Source: CAIMUX01 sp964473865 (GTDB lineage Bacteria > Eisenbacteria > RBG-16-71-46 > CAIMUX01). From it: a stretch of DNA of 64,000 nt. The stretch covers positions 12,583-76,582 of the forward strand of contig CAYYQN010000022.1 of NCBI GenBank assembly GCA_964473865.1, given 5' to 3'. Below, one piece after another: positions 43,897 to 52,106 of the stretch. The stretch's first letter is position 1. Every line of letters begins with the position of its first letter. Below the pieces are notes generated by a model, which worked only from the letters and a program-made list of their open reading frames with translations, searched no databases and was not told the DNA's origin. The position numbers were made by a program, and so were the translations under genes.

Positions 43897-44960
43897 GATG
43901 CCGTTCCTCCCTCTACTCCCGCACTCGCTCCACCGGGGGCCGTATCCGGCCGGCCCCGGCCACGACTCGCTCCGCGGTGAACGGCTTCGTCACCGCCACG
44001 TACGAGTTCGTCGACCAGGCCATAGGGCGACGCTTCACGCCGCGCCACCCGCGGGGACGCAAGGTCCATCCACCGCTCCAGGTCCAGACGCTTCCACTCC
44101 GTCTCCAGGATCCGATCGCGCAGCAACGTGCGGAGTCGTTCGCGGGCCCGCTTCTCCAGCACTCCCGGGCCGTGATGCGGATCAGCCTCGTGTACGGCGC
44201 GATGACGCCGCACGGTCTCCAGCAACTCCCGCCCCCCTTCGTCGCGCGTCGCCACGGTGGGGACGATCGGCGGAATCCAGGCTCCCGGCTGCCGGCGCTC
44301 GGCCAGCATCTCCAGCAGCCCGCGAATCTCGCGTTCGAGGCGCGGCCCGCCCTCGCGATCGAACTTGTTGATGACGAAGATGTCCCCCGCCTCCATCAGC
44401 CCGGCCTTCATCATCTGCACCCCGTCGCCCGACTCCGGCACTAAGACGACCACCGTGGTATCGGCGATCTCGGCAACCTCCATTTCCGACTGGCCCACCC
44501 CCACCGTCTCCACGAGGATCCAGTCGCTCCCGAACGCATCCAGCGCATCGGCCGCCTGCTGGGTGGCCCCGGCGATGCCGCCGAGGCTGCCGCGACTGGC
44601 CATGCTCCGGATGAAGACGCCCGGGTCGGTGGCCACTCCGTGCATGCGGATTCGGTCTCCGAGGATGGCTCCGCCACTGAACGGGCTGGAGGGATCGACC
44701 GCCAGGATCCCGACCGTCTCTCCGCCGGTCCGCAGAATCCGCGTCAACATCTCCACCAGCGTGCTCTTGCCGGCGCCCGGCGGTCCGGTGATCCCGACCC
44801 GATACGCCGACCCGGTGCGCGGGTAGATCCGGTCGAGGATTCGCCGCCCCGCCGCCGTCTCGTCTTCGATGCGGGAAAGCACGCGAGAGAGAGCACGTTT
44901 CTCGCCACGGAGCAGGCCTTCGACCAAGACCTCCTCATCGGGAAGCAGGGGAAGGGCCAA
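43893..44960 (-). CDS. MeaB-like mutase chaperone GTPase (2)
   Basis: A second MeaB/ArgK-family G protein (355 residues from TTG 44960). It shows GITGPPGAGKSTLVEML, AVDPSSPFSGGAILGDRIRM, ILVETVGVGQSEMEVA and INKFDREGG. A GTG at 45044 would add 28 residues but overlaps the predicted -10 box. TTG 44960 has GGAGGA 7 bases upstream and begins just before the conserved VEGLLRGEKRALSRVL. It is coupled to the small B12-binding subunit gene, so it probably serves that split mutase rather than MutAB. A low-complexity Gly/Arg tail closes the protein. Confidence 0.88.
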   Translation of the reverse strand: MALPLLPDEEVLVEGLLRGEKRALSRVLSRIEDETAAGRRILDRIYPRTGSAYRVGITGPPGAGKSTLVEMLTRILRTGGETVGILAVDPSSPFSGGAILGDRIRMHGVATDPGVFIRSMASRGSLGGIAGATQQAADALDAFGSDWILVETVGVGQSEMEVAEIADTTVVVLVPESGDGVQMMKAGLMEAGDIFVINKFDREGGPRLEREIRGLLEMLAERRQPGAWIPPIVPTVATRDEGGRELLETVRRHRAVHEADPHHGPGVLEKRARERLRTLLRDRILETEWKRLDLERWMDLASPRVARREASPYGLVDELVRGGDEAVHRGASRGRGRPDTAPGGASAGVEGGTAS

Positions 44961-45043
44961 GGGCTCGATCCTCCGAGGGTCCGGCGAAGCGTGATACGAA
45001 TCCGGGTCCCGCCCGTTTGGGGACGGACAATCGATGATAGGCA

Positions 45044-45072
45044 CTCTAACAGAGGGTCGAAGAATCGGTCAA
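45044..45072 (-). promoter_or_regulatory. Promoter of the acyl-CoA operon
   Basis: On the - strand, TTGACC (complement of 45067-45072), 17 bases, TTAGAG (complement of 45044-45049). Transcription would start near 45037, giving a leader of about 75 bases to TTG 44960 of the MeaB-like gene. It is the only good promoter seen upstream of the eight acyl-CoA genes that follow. Confidence 0.5.
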
Positions 45073-45186
45073 AACGAATGCCCGGCAATCAGTAATGGGA
45101 TGCTTGGTCGCAAGAAAGAAGCACGAGCTCACCGTCCAATGATTCGATCGGCGGGACGCCAGGCCTCCGCGATTCCCGCCGATCTC

Positions 45187-45230
45187 GCAGGGTGCTGAAG
45201 AACCCAGTCAACCGCGTTCGGAGTGCCGCC
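45187..45230 (+). repeat. Dispersed intergenic repeat, copy B (partial)
   Basis: GCAGGGTGCTGAAGAACCCA followed by GTCAACC and CGGAGTGCCG matches the first 40 bases of the copies at 12114 and 32661. It ends exactly at the 3' end of the yraN gene. Confidence 0.55.
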
Positions 45231-45683
45231 TCACCGCACGGACGGCGACGAACGGGGCAGGATGAAGTGCCGGTGGTGCCGGATATTCAACCCGTCGACC
45301 TCGGCATGGATCGTGACGAGGTCGAACCGGAGCCGCCCGTGCCGGTGCCCCTCGCGCAGCCAGTACGCGCGCCCCGCGCGCCAGAGGTGGATGCGCTTGC
45401 GCGCATTCACGCTCTCCTCGGCCAGTCCCCGGCGGGTGTCGGAGCGGTACCGGACCTCCACCACCACGACCCAACCCGCGTCCTCCGCCACCAGGTCGAT
45501 CTCGCGGGGGCCTTCGCGCACGTTGCGGGCCAGCAGGCGGAACCCGCGCAGGCGCAGAAACGCCGCGGCGAGATCCTCTGCAGCGCGCCCACTCTCCTGA
45601 CGCGATGAGACCCCGGCCGCCCCCGGCGAGACGCCGGGGCGAACGGGGTCGCCTGAGGACGAGGTGTCGGGAAGCGGGCACAC
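45231..45683 (-). CDS. yraN: YraN/UPF0102 family nuclease-fold protein
   Basis: The conserved core is ESGRAAEDLAAAFLRLRGF, then PREIDLVAEDAGWVVVVEVRYR, the E...D..E.K-like restriction-nuclease pattern of the YraN family (with Arg for Lys), and SVNARKRIHLWRAG. The function of the family is unsettled. The family is normally about 120 residues; the start is unclear. GTG 45683 gives 150 residues, and a TTG at 45791 would add 36 more and overlap the neighbouring gene. In many bacteria yraN follows rplS and rnhB; here a block of secreted-protein genes lies between. Confidence 0.8.
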   Translation of the reverse strand: MCPLPDTSSSGDPVRPGVSPGAAGVSSRQESGRAAEDLAAAFLRLRGFRLLARNVREGPREIDLVAEDAGWVVVVEVRYRSDTRRGLAEESVNARKRIHLWRAGRAYWLREGHRHGRLRFDLVTIHAEVDGLNIRHHRHFILPRSSPSVR

Positions 45684-45756
45684 GGCCTGTCCGAAGCGCG
45701 GAACATGCCGTGGTGCGGCAGCCTGCTGGATTCGCCGCACTGCGAACGGGCGCCCC

Positions 45757-46245
45757 CTATCGGGCGACGGTGAGCCGGCCTGTGGCGTCAAACACCGCGA
45801 GTGACGCCGGGCCCGCGACCGGCAAGTCGAAAGAGATTCGCGCTGTCCCGGGGCACGGATTCGGGATGCACGCCGTCCAGGCGTCCTTCCGGCGGGTCGT
45901 CCAGGTTCCGAAGCTGCTTGTAGCCTCCCCGGACCGCAGCCCGACGCTCTCCGGCGTGGCGCCGGCGAATACGATATTTCGCACCGCCGTGAATTCGGTG
46001 TCGTCTGCCCCTACGGCCTCCTCAGCCATGACGCTTGTGAGAAAGCCGGTCCAACCGCCTACCCAGCCGCTGCCTCCGTTCGCACCGAACAGGCTGCCGT
46101 CCGGATACGATATGGTGTCTTCGGCGGAGACTCCGGCACTCGCGGGACTCCATCCCGGAAGTGCGAGCACGGTCACCGCTCCGATCAGGGCGAACGCATA
46201 TCGGCGAACCGCGGCGAACGCGCCCGCGATGAGAAAGCTCTTCAT
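45757..46245 (-). CDS. Secreted protein with truncated C-terminal sorting domain
   Basis: A 162-residue protein with a signal peptide (ALIGAVTVLALPGWSPASA). The middle has no recognisable family. The end reads ACIPNPCPGTARISFDLPVA followed by ASLAVFDATGR, which is the first half of the FlgD-Ig/type IX-like domain seen in full in the neighbours, and then stops at TVAR. The second half (W-D-G and P-A-G-V-Y-F) is missing, so the gene is probably truncated or decayed. Confidence 0.55.
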   Translation of the reverse strand: MKSFLIAGAFAAVRRYAFALIGAVTVLALPGWSPASAGVSAEDTISYPDGSLFGANGGSGWVGGWTGFLTSVMAEEAVGADDTEFTAVRNIVFAGATPESVGLRSGEATSSFGTWTTRRKDAWTACIPNPCPGTARISFDLPVAGPASLAVFDATGRLTVAR

Positions 46246-46577
46246 TCATGCGTCCCCTATGACTCCCCAACGACTCTTTCATCTTCCGACGTCATGGCAC
46301 GCTACTCGTCTCGAACGCCCCATCGCTCACGACTGTTCGCGCAGTTCGTCGGACTTCGCGGTGAACTGGGCGGGATTGTCGCTGGCGGATGCAAGTGGCG
46401 CCGGGCGTTGCCGCATCGGCAGTCAGTCGGCTGCGAGGATCGCCGCGACTTCAGCAAGCCGCTGCTCCGGCGTCATCTCCTCAGCGAGCAACACCCACAA
46501 CGCCCCATCGCGTTACGGCCGGGCCGATCCCCGGTGATCTATCTGGGCGGTGCGTTCACCGCGATGGGTCGTCTGTA
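46246..46577. other. Intergenic region with a decayed coding fragment
   Basis: Apart from the fragment at 46327-46476 I see no intact gene. Open frames on the + strand here are shadows with no family resemblance. Confidence 0.4.
46327..46476 (-). pseudogene. Remnant of a small MTPEQRLAEVAAILA-type protein
   Basis: ATG 46476, behind GAGGAG, opens MTPEQRLAEVAAILAAD and meets TGA at 46423-46425. The same frame continues with LPMRQRPAPLASASDNPAQF to a second stop at 46327. From memory, short proteins with this opening occur beside recombinase genes in several phyla; no recombinase remains here. The assignment is tentative. Confidence 0.3.
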
Positions 46578-47906
46578 CTACCGTATCAACGTGACCGCCC
46601 TCTCCACGTGCGCCGCCCCCGCGTCCAGACGCAGGTAGTACACGCCGGCAGGCACACGCCCGCCCGCCGGACGCGCCCAGCCAACCACCCGGGCGCCTTC
46701 CGGCATGGCGCCATCGAAGAGCGTGTCCACGACTCGCCCCTGCAGATCGAAGAGCCGCAGCGATGCCTGTGCCGCCTGCGGCAGCCGCACGTGTATGCGG
46801 AATCCATCCGTCGCCGGGTTGGGACATGCGGCTAGCTGCAGAGTGGGTGGTCTGTCCGCGAAGTCCGGTGCAGCCGCGGGATCGAAAGCAAAGCGCCATA
46901 CCCCCGATCCCTCCAGGGCGACATAGAGATCCGGCTGGGTCGGATGGCTCTCGAGGTACATCCGGATCCCCGAGAGATACCCGCTGGGTATCGAAGGCAG
47001 ACCGGGCGCCAAGAACTCCCACGTCGCCCCCATATCCGAGGTGCGGGCCACGTCGTAATACCCCCCACTGCTTCCCAGGACGAAGAAAGCTCCGGATGCC
47101 CAAGGCGCGACAGCCACCATCTTTCCGGCCAGCGGGCTCGAAGAACGAGTGGTCCAAGAGACGCCCGCATCGGTCGATGTGCGGGTGTGCAAGCCAAAGG
47201 CGGCCAGAATCCGAGTAGGCTGATCCGTGTCCACGTCGATGCCCCAACAAAGACTGCCGGCGTCAACCGAATAGAAGGTCCCGCCGCCGTCGGTGGACTT
47301 GTATATGATCGGTGCCTCAATCCAGTTCTGTCCCGTCATGTACAAGACATCGGCGTTCTGCGGGTCGAACGCCGCCTCGAAGCGGTTGTCTACCACTTCG
47401 TGGGGAAACTCCGACCATTGCCACGATGCGCCGTCATCCGTCGAGCGCAGGCCGACGACGACGAAGAGGTGCGTTGACTCCGACGGCGCCCGGCGGATTC
47501 GCCGGAGGTCGGCCCATACGGGACCGTAGGTCGTTGTCCAGGTCTGCCCTCCGTCGGTTGACCGCAGCAGTTCACTGAATCCTGCGGGATCGAAACGAAC
47601 GACGACGATCCGCTCGTCGTTGGCACCGGCCACTGAGACAGCCGTTACGCGCTGTCCGGCAAGGGCAAACAAGTCCCACTGCCCATCGGCGAACCGGTAC
47701 CGATAGAGGCCCAAACCCGTTTCATCCTGCGCCGCCATGCCGACGTACAGCGCCTGATCGGTCACACCGAGCGCTTCGGTGTAGTACCCCACTCCCGGGC
47801 CGAGGTACTCCCATGATCCCTGCGCCGAGACGTTGGTAACCAGAGATGCGCCAAGCGCCAGGATGGTGGCAAACGGCGTGATTGTCGCGAAACGTGCGCG
47901 GGTCAT
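46578..47906 (-). CDS. Secreted BNR/sortilin-like beta-propeller with C-terminal sorting domain
   Basis: A 442-residue exported protein. ATG 47906 follows GGGAGGG and opens a signal peptide (ATILALGASLVTNVSA). Several Asp-box (BNR) motifs are visible: RSTDGGQTWT, RSTDDGASWQW, KSTDGGGTFY, TSTDAGVSWT and RTSDMGATWEF, so the body is a six- or seven-bladed propeller of the sortilin/photosystem-stability type. The last 85 residues form the FlgD-Ig/type IX-like domain (PNPATDGFRIHVRLP, ASLRLFDLQGRVV, PAGVYYLRLDAG). Probably displayed on or released from the cell surface; ligand unknown. Confidence 0.82.
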   Translation of the reverse strand: MTRARFATITPFATILALGASLVTNVSAQGSWEYLGPGVGYYTEALGVTDQALYVGMAAQDETGLGLYRYRFADGQWDLFALAGQRVTAVSVAGANDERIVVVRFDPAGFSELLRSTDGGQTWTTTYGPVWADLRRIRRAPSESTHLFVVVGLRSTDDGASWQWSEFPHEVVDNRFEAAFDPQNADVLYMTGQNWIEAPIIYKSTDGGGTFYSVDAGSLCWGIDVDTDQPTRILAAFGLHTRTSTDAGVSWTTRSSSPLAGKMVAVAPWASGAFFVLGSSGGYYDVARTSDMGATWEFLAPGLPSIPSGYLSGIRMYLESHPTQPDLYVALEGSGVWRFAFDPAAAPDFADRPPTLQLAACPNPATDGFRIHVRLPQAAQASLRLFDLQGRVVDTLFDGAMPEGARVVGWARPAGGRVPAGVYYLRLDAGAAHVERAVTLIR

Positions 47907-47920
47907 GACATCCCTCCCTT

Positions 47921-48208
47921 TCACCGGACGACCTTGATCGTACGCCCGAATGCTCCCGCGCGCATGCGGAGGAAGTAGACCCCCGCCGGCGCCGCACGCC
48001 CTCGCGCATCCGCTCCATCCCAGACGAGCGACACCTCGCCGGGTCCCGCAAGGCCGGAGTACAGAACTCGCACCTGCCGGCCCGCCACGTCGAACACCGT
48101 CGCCTCCGCGCGCTGGCGCGCCTCAAACGCCCACGCGATGCGAAACGGCGCGCGGGATGGGTTCGGGCCGCCGAATCCCACCCGCTCTACGGCAGAGCCG
48201 CCCCGTGA
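47921..48208 (-). pseudogene. Detached sorting domain of the subtilase (same frame, after TAG)
   Basis: The segment directly follows the TAG of the subtilase gene and remains in its frame: SRGGSAVERVGFGGPNPSRA, then the full FlgD-Ig domain with AEATVFDVAGRQVRVL, VWDGADARGRAAPAGVYFL and TIKVVR. An ATG-like start for an independent 86-residue protein would be GTG 48181, without signal peptide, so a separate exported product is unlikely. It is best read as the C-terminus of the subtilase, cut off by one stop codon. Confidence 0.65.
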
Positions 48209-50311
48209 CTAGCTATCGTCTCCGGCAGTGAAGTACGTGTAGGCGAAGACGGTGCTATCTCCAGCCGAGCACGCCGGCTGGCCGGTGTCTCCGTTGACCG
48301 GATACCAGCCCACAAACGTGCTGTCCCGGTAGAACTTGTAGGTGTACGCGCGGAGCGAGCAACCCTCCGCGGTGACTGTCTCCGGTATCACTTCCGCCCA
48401 GTTTCCTTTCGCGAGGCCGTCCATGGGCAGCGCGGGCAGCACCCGGAATGCCGGCGGACGCAAATCCCTCCAGCCGACCGATTGCCGGCCACGGGTCCAC
48501 ACGGCCAACGCGGAGTCTGCAAATGACCCATAGCCGGCCATCTCGTACACGGCGACGGAGAGGGACTCCGGCTGTTCTCTGGTGATGCAGGGGATGTTCA
48601 TGAACTCGCCGGCGAACGAACCAACATAGCTGATGCGCGAAAGCGCCGCTGCTCCCCGGTGAATCTCGTGGGGCGCACCGATGAGCTCCAGCGCGGCGTC
48701 CGCGCGAGTCAGCCCATATCCAAAACAGACATCCCACCCCTGATCGCCTAGGTCCATGGCAGTGGCCTTCAGCAAGCCATCCACATCGTCATTCGTCAGG
48801 GCGATACTCGCCCAAACCGGCCAGTTGGACAAGATCAACCCGACCACGCCCGTCACGTGGGGTGTGGCTGCGGATGTTCCGCCGAAATACTGGTGCGCAC
48901 CCACGCCCCAGTAGTCGTCGTTGCCACTCCCCTCGCCCCAAGGGGCCACGATGTTGGCCAGCGTCGAATCGTTGATTGCTCCACCGGGGGCCGCGACGTC
49001 GATCCAAGTGCCAACGTTGTAATCCGGCGAATGAGTGCCGTCACATCGGACCGCGGCAACCGCAATCGTGTAGTCCGCGAAGGTCGCAGGCCATTGCTCA
49101 ATGGGGGAGCTCTTCTTGTTGCCCGCTGCGGCCGGAAGCACCAGACCCTTCAGATAGGCATTTCTGTAAGCGTCTCGCACTGTGGCGTACCAATCCGGAA
49201 AGCCACCCTCATAAGCCCGCCCGCCCACGAAACTGCTATTGACGATCGGAATCGCAGGAAACACCGAGTCACTCGTCGCCCAAGCCAGGGCATTGGGCAC
49301 CAACAGGGAGTTGACGTTGTTGCAGTACCCATTCTGGATAGCCCGCATGGAGACGAGAAACCTCCCACCGCGAGGCGACGCCACGCCCGAGATCCCAACC
49401 GAGTCCCCCCCGGTAGCTCCGACGATCCCAGCCACGGCGGTGCCGTGCGGCCAGGCACATGGGATCTCCTCGTGTCCGTTGTCAGGTCCATAGTGCAGAT
49501 TCGGATCGACAGATTCGGTCAAGTCCTCGTGATCGTAGTCGATCCCGGTATCCAGAATGCCAATCTTGACTCTGCACGAGTCCTGATAGTCCCAAGCCTC
49601 GAGGGCGTTGATGTCGAAATCCGTAGAGCAGGGAACGCATGGCTCCGGGTATGTCTGCCCCTGGTTGTCGAGCCCCCACTGATCCGGGAAGTACTCGTCG
49701 TTGGGCGGGTCGAAGTCCAACTCCAGCGGGGTCATGATTTCCGCGTAGACGACCTCCTCCAACCCCGCCAGGACCGCTTGCACCTCTTCCGCCGGCGCGG
49801 CCGCCGTCCACTCGAGCTTGTACACGTCCGCGAAGTCCACCATCTGCTGGACGGAGATTTCTTCGCCGTTGATGTCATACTGCGGCGCTTGCAGATGACG
49901 CCAGGGTTGGCAGACGAACGATAGGCCAGTGACCCCGACCTGCGACAGTGCGGCCCGCAGCCGCTCCGACCGGACGGCAACGAACTCCATGGCTATCGTC
50001 TGGGATGCAGACTCGTCCGGAACCTGGATCTCGCCCGGTCCGAACCTCACCACGACGGGCGGACGCTCACTTGGCGTTGCCGCGAACACGCCTGTCGGGC
50101 CTACGGCAGCGCAAAGAAACAGGAACCAGAGAGAGAGGGAGAGAGAAGACGAGTGGCTAGAGAGCTTCTCGGGAACCTCCACCAGCGTCCGCGCGCGTCT
50201 TCTCCTTGGAAGAAGAACACCTCCGACGACGCCGACGCAGCGTGCGAACCAGCCCCTGCTGAGGAGACCAAGCAGCACTCCGAGCACCCTTCGCGTACAC
50301 CCCACGGCCAC
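48209..50311 (-). CDS. Subtilisin-like serine protease (S8), ends at in-frame TAG before its sorting domain
   Basis: A 700-residue exported protease. The catalytic triad is complete: D254 in GILDTGIDYDH, H289 in WPHGTAVAGI and S480 in GGTSAATPHVTG. A long propeptide-like region (about 80-205) precedes the domain, and a beta-rich region follows. The N-terminus (GTG 50311) carries a Ser/Leu tract encoded by a GA-rich simple repeat (50120-50160) inside a hydrophobic signal segment (SLSLWFLFLCAAVG). The reading frame ends FTAGDDS-TAG at 48209-48211, and the missing FlgD-type domain continues in the same frame. The start codon is uncertain because no strong ribosome site is present. Confidence 0.85.
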   Translation of the reverse strand: MAVGCTRRVLGVLLGLLSRGWFARCVGVVGGVLLPRRRRARTLVEVPEKLSSHSSSLSLSLWFLFLCAAVGPTGVFAATPSERPPVVVRFGPGEIQVPDESASQTIAMEFVAVRSERLRAALSQVGVTGLSFVCQPWRHLQAPQYDINGEEISVQQMVDFADVYKLEWTAAAPAEEVQAVLAGLEEVVYAEIMTPLELDFDPPNDEYFPDQWGLDNQGQTYPEPCVPCSTDFDINALEAWDYQDSCRVKIGILDTGIDYDHEDLTESVDPNLHYGPDNGHEEIPCAWPHGTAVAGIVGATGGDSVGISGVASPRGGRFLVSMRAIQNGYCNNVNSLLVPNALAWATSDSVFPAIPIVNSSFVGGRAYEGGFPDWYATVRDAYRNAYLKGLVLPAAAGNKKSSPIEQWPATFADYTIAVAAVRCDGTHSPDYNVGTWIDVAAPGGAINDSTLANIVAPWGEGSGNDDYWGVGAHQYFGGTSAATPHVTGVVGLILSNWPVWASIALTNDDVDGLLKATAMDLGDQGWDVCFGYGLTRADAALELIGAPHEIHRGAAALSRISYVGSFAGEFMNIPCITREQPESLSVAVYEMAGYGSFADSALAVWTRGRQSVGWRDLRPPAFRVLPALPMDGLAKGNWAEVIPETVTAEGCSLRAYTYKFYRDSTFVGWYPVNGDTGQPACSAGDSTVFAYTYFTAGDDS

Positions 50312-50495
50312 CCCTGAGCTTGGCAGTGCTCCGGGGCGAGGTCAAGGCCTTTCGGGGCATCCTGTGACACTTAGCGCTGAACCACTTCAAGATCGTCTTC
50401 GAGGGGAGGTTCTAGTTGGCGAGGCTGGTTAAACGAAGATCGTGACACCCCCGACACTCGGGCTACAGAACATCTGAGTGTGATGGGGTAAGGAA

Positions 50496-50581
50496 GACAG
50501 CCGTGCGGTCGCACCTTCACGCGTGCGAGGGCCATGTCGACAGCCGTGCGGCCGGACCTTCACGTGTGAGAGGGCGATGTC
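50496..50581 (+). repeat. 43-bp tandem repeat, two copies plus fragment
   Basis: Units 50496-50538 and 50539-50581 both begin GACAGCCGTGCGG and end with CATGTC or GATGTC; a third start (GACAGTCCGG) follows at 50582. The copies differ at about six positions. No coding or regulatory role is evident. Confidence 0.65.
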
Positions 50582-50700
50582 GACAGTCCGGTCACCGGTC
50601 CCGCGAGCCTGAACGGATCGCGGCGACACTGCGGTCGCCGGGGGATCGAGCATGCGCCGGCCCGTTCGACGCCGCTGCCGCGGGCGGCCCGAGCGCAGAT

Positions 50701-50739
50701 CCGGGGGGTCCGCTCCCTGGTCGGCGCTGATCCCCCCGG
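50701..50739 (-). terminator. Possible terminator of the rplS operon
   Basis: CCGGGGGG (50701-50708) pairs with CCCCCCGG (50732-50739) across a 23-base loop, about 60 bases after the rplS stop codon. There is no T-run. Confidence 0.35.
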
Positions 50740-50799
50740 CGATCCGGGCCCACGTGTTCCGCAGCGGCACCCATGCCCTCGCGGGCGGAGCGGACGGGC

Positions 50800-51264
50800 C
50801 TACTCGGCGGCCGGCGCTTCGGGCGCGGCCGGCGCCACATCGGCAGCGGCCGGCGCCGCCGGCGCCGCGGTCTTCGCCCGAGACTTCGTCTTCGCGACCT
50901 TCGCGGTCGGAGCGGCGGTCTTCCGCTCCCGGATGCGCGCGGACTTCCCCTTGAGCTCGGAGAGGTAGTAGATCTTCGCCCGGCGGACCGCGCCCCGGCG
51001 CACGACCTCGATCTTCGCGATCGACGGTGAATGCAGCGGGAAGATCCGCTCCACGCCTACGCCATCCGAGACCTTGCGGACGGTGAAGCTGGCCCGTAGT
51101 CCCGCTCCCCGCCGGCCCAGGACCACGCCCTGGAATACCTGCAAGCGCTCCTTGTCCCCCTCGACGACCTTCACCTGCAGCTTGATGGTGTCCCCGGGGC
51201 CGAACTCCGGGTGGTCACTCCGCAGCTGGGGAGCTTCGACGTTCTTCAACACGTCCATCGTCAT
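50800..51264 (-). CDS. rplS: 50S ribosomal protein L19 with Ala-rich tail
   Basis: L19 lies at the 30S-50S interface. The core reads FGPGDTIKLQVKVVEGDKER, VFQGVVLGRRGAGLRASFTV, GVGVERIFPLHSPSIAKIEV and RRAKIYYLSELKGKSARI. It has 154 residues; the usual protein is about 115-120. The extra about 40 residues are an Ala/Pro/Lys tail. Its ATG overlaps the trmD stop (ATGA). Confidence 0.96.
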   Translation of the reverse strand: MTMDVLKNVEAPQLRSDHPEFGPGDTIKLQVKVVEGDKERLQVFQGVVLGRRGAGLRASFTVRKVSDGVGVERIFPLHSPSIAKIEVVRRGAVRRAKIYYLSELKGKSARIRERKTAAPTAKVAKTKSRAKTAAPAAPAAADVAPAAPEAPAAE

Positions 51265-52106
51265 TCGTCCTTATCCCGCCGGGCCTGCACCCTCACGCGG
51301 CGAGGACGGCCCGCGGTCTTGCCCTCGCTCTCCCCGCACGGAGGCCGAGCCCCCGGCGGAGGTGTCCAACCCTTCGCCTGCAACCACGCGCGCTCTTCCC
51401 GCGTGAGTGGCGCCTCCGTCAACAGATCGGGGCGGCGCCGCAACGTCCGCAGGAGCGCTTCTTCCCGCCGATGGCGACGGATGCGCTCGTGGTTCCCGGT
51501 CAACAATGCCCGCGGCACCCGCATCCCCCGGTAGACCTCCGGGCGAGTGTAGTAGCCGCAGTCCAGGATCCCCGTTTCAAACGAATCGCTCAGCGCCGAG
51601 TCGATGTCGCCGAGCACTCCCGGCACCAACCGGGCCATCGCGTCGACCAACACCACCGCCGCCGGCTCGCCGCCCGACAGGATGTAGTCCCCGATCGAGA
51701 TCTCCCGCGTGGCCAGCGAGCGGATCCGTTCGTCCAGCCCCTTGTACCGGCCGAACATCAGGACGACATCGGCGGCATCCACGAGACGCCGCACCGTCAT
51801 CTGGTCCAGGCGCCCTCCCTGGGGACTGAGGAGGACCACCTCCCGCCGATCGCGCAAGGGTGGCGGCAGCGCCTCCAATGCCCGAGCCACCGGCTCGACC
51901 TTGAGGATCATCCCCGGGCCGCCCCCGTACGGGTAATCGTCGATCGACCGGTGAGGGTCGTCGGTGAAGTCCCGCAGGTTCATCACCCGGATCTCCACCC
52001 GCCCACTGTCCCGCGCCACCCGGATCATCCCTTCGTCGAAGGGACCTTCCAGCAGCCGCGGAAACCCGGTCAGGATGTGGACCCGGAGCTGTGGTCCGGC
52101 CGCCAC
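51261..52106 (-). CDS. trmD: tRNA (guanine37-N1)-methyltransferase
   Basis: TrmD methylates G37 of tRNAs with S-adenosylmethionine, using the trefoil-knot SPOUT fold. The sequence has VHILTGFPRLLEGPFDEGMI, DDYPYGGGPGMILKVEP, VLLSPQGGRLDQ, CGRYKGLDER-like MFGRYKGLDERIRSL and ISIGDYILSGGEPAAVVLVDA. GTG 52106 gives 281 residues and a 37-base overlap with rimM; further upstream in-frame codons lie inside rimM. The last 30 residues are a basic, Pro-rich extension. Confidence 0.94.
   Translation of the reverse strand: MAAGPQLRVHILTGFPRLLEGPFDEGMIRVARDSGRVEIRVMNLRDFTDDPHRSIDDYPYGGGPGMILKVEPVARALEALPPPLRDRREVVLLSPQGGRLDQMTVRRLVDAADVVLMFGRYKGLDERIRSLATREISIGDYILSGGEPAAVVLVDAMARLVPGVLGDIDSALSDSFETGILDCGYYTRPEVYRGMRVPRALLTGNHERIRRHRREEALLRTLRRRPDLLTEAPLTREERAWLQAKGWTPPPGARPPCGESEGKTAGRPRRVRVQARRDKDE

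Larger units (their letters stand above)
50312..50799. other. Intergenic region between subtilase and rplS
   Basis: This gap of about 490 bp contains a 43-bp tandem repeat (50496-50581) and a GC hairpin (50701-50739) that may end the rplS operon. No gene was recognised. rnhB, which often follows rplS, is not here. Confidence 0.5.

Noticed and set aside
44961..45044. GTG 45044 as start of the second MeaB-like protein
   Set aside because: It overlaps the predicted -10 box and has no ribosome site; the conserved family sequence begins after 44960.
46294..46638. 114-codon + strand open frame
   Set aside because: It runs antisense into the sorting domain of the BNR protein and resembles nothing known.
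48209..48211. TAG in the subtilase as pyrrolysine
   Set aside because: No pyl genes are visible, the site is in an interdomain linker, and subtilases are not known to use pyrrolysine; a nonsense change or readthrough is more likely.
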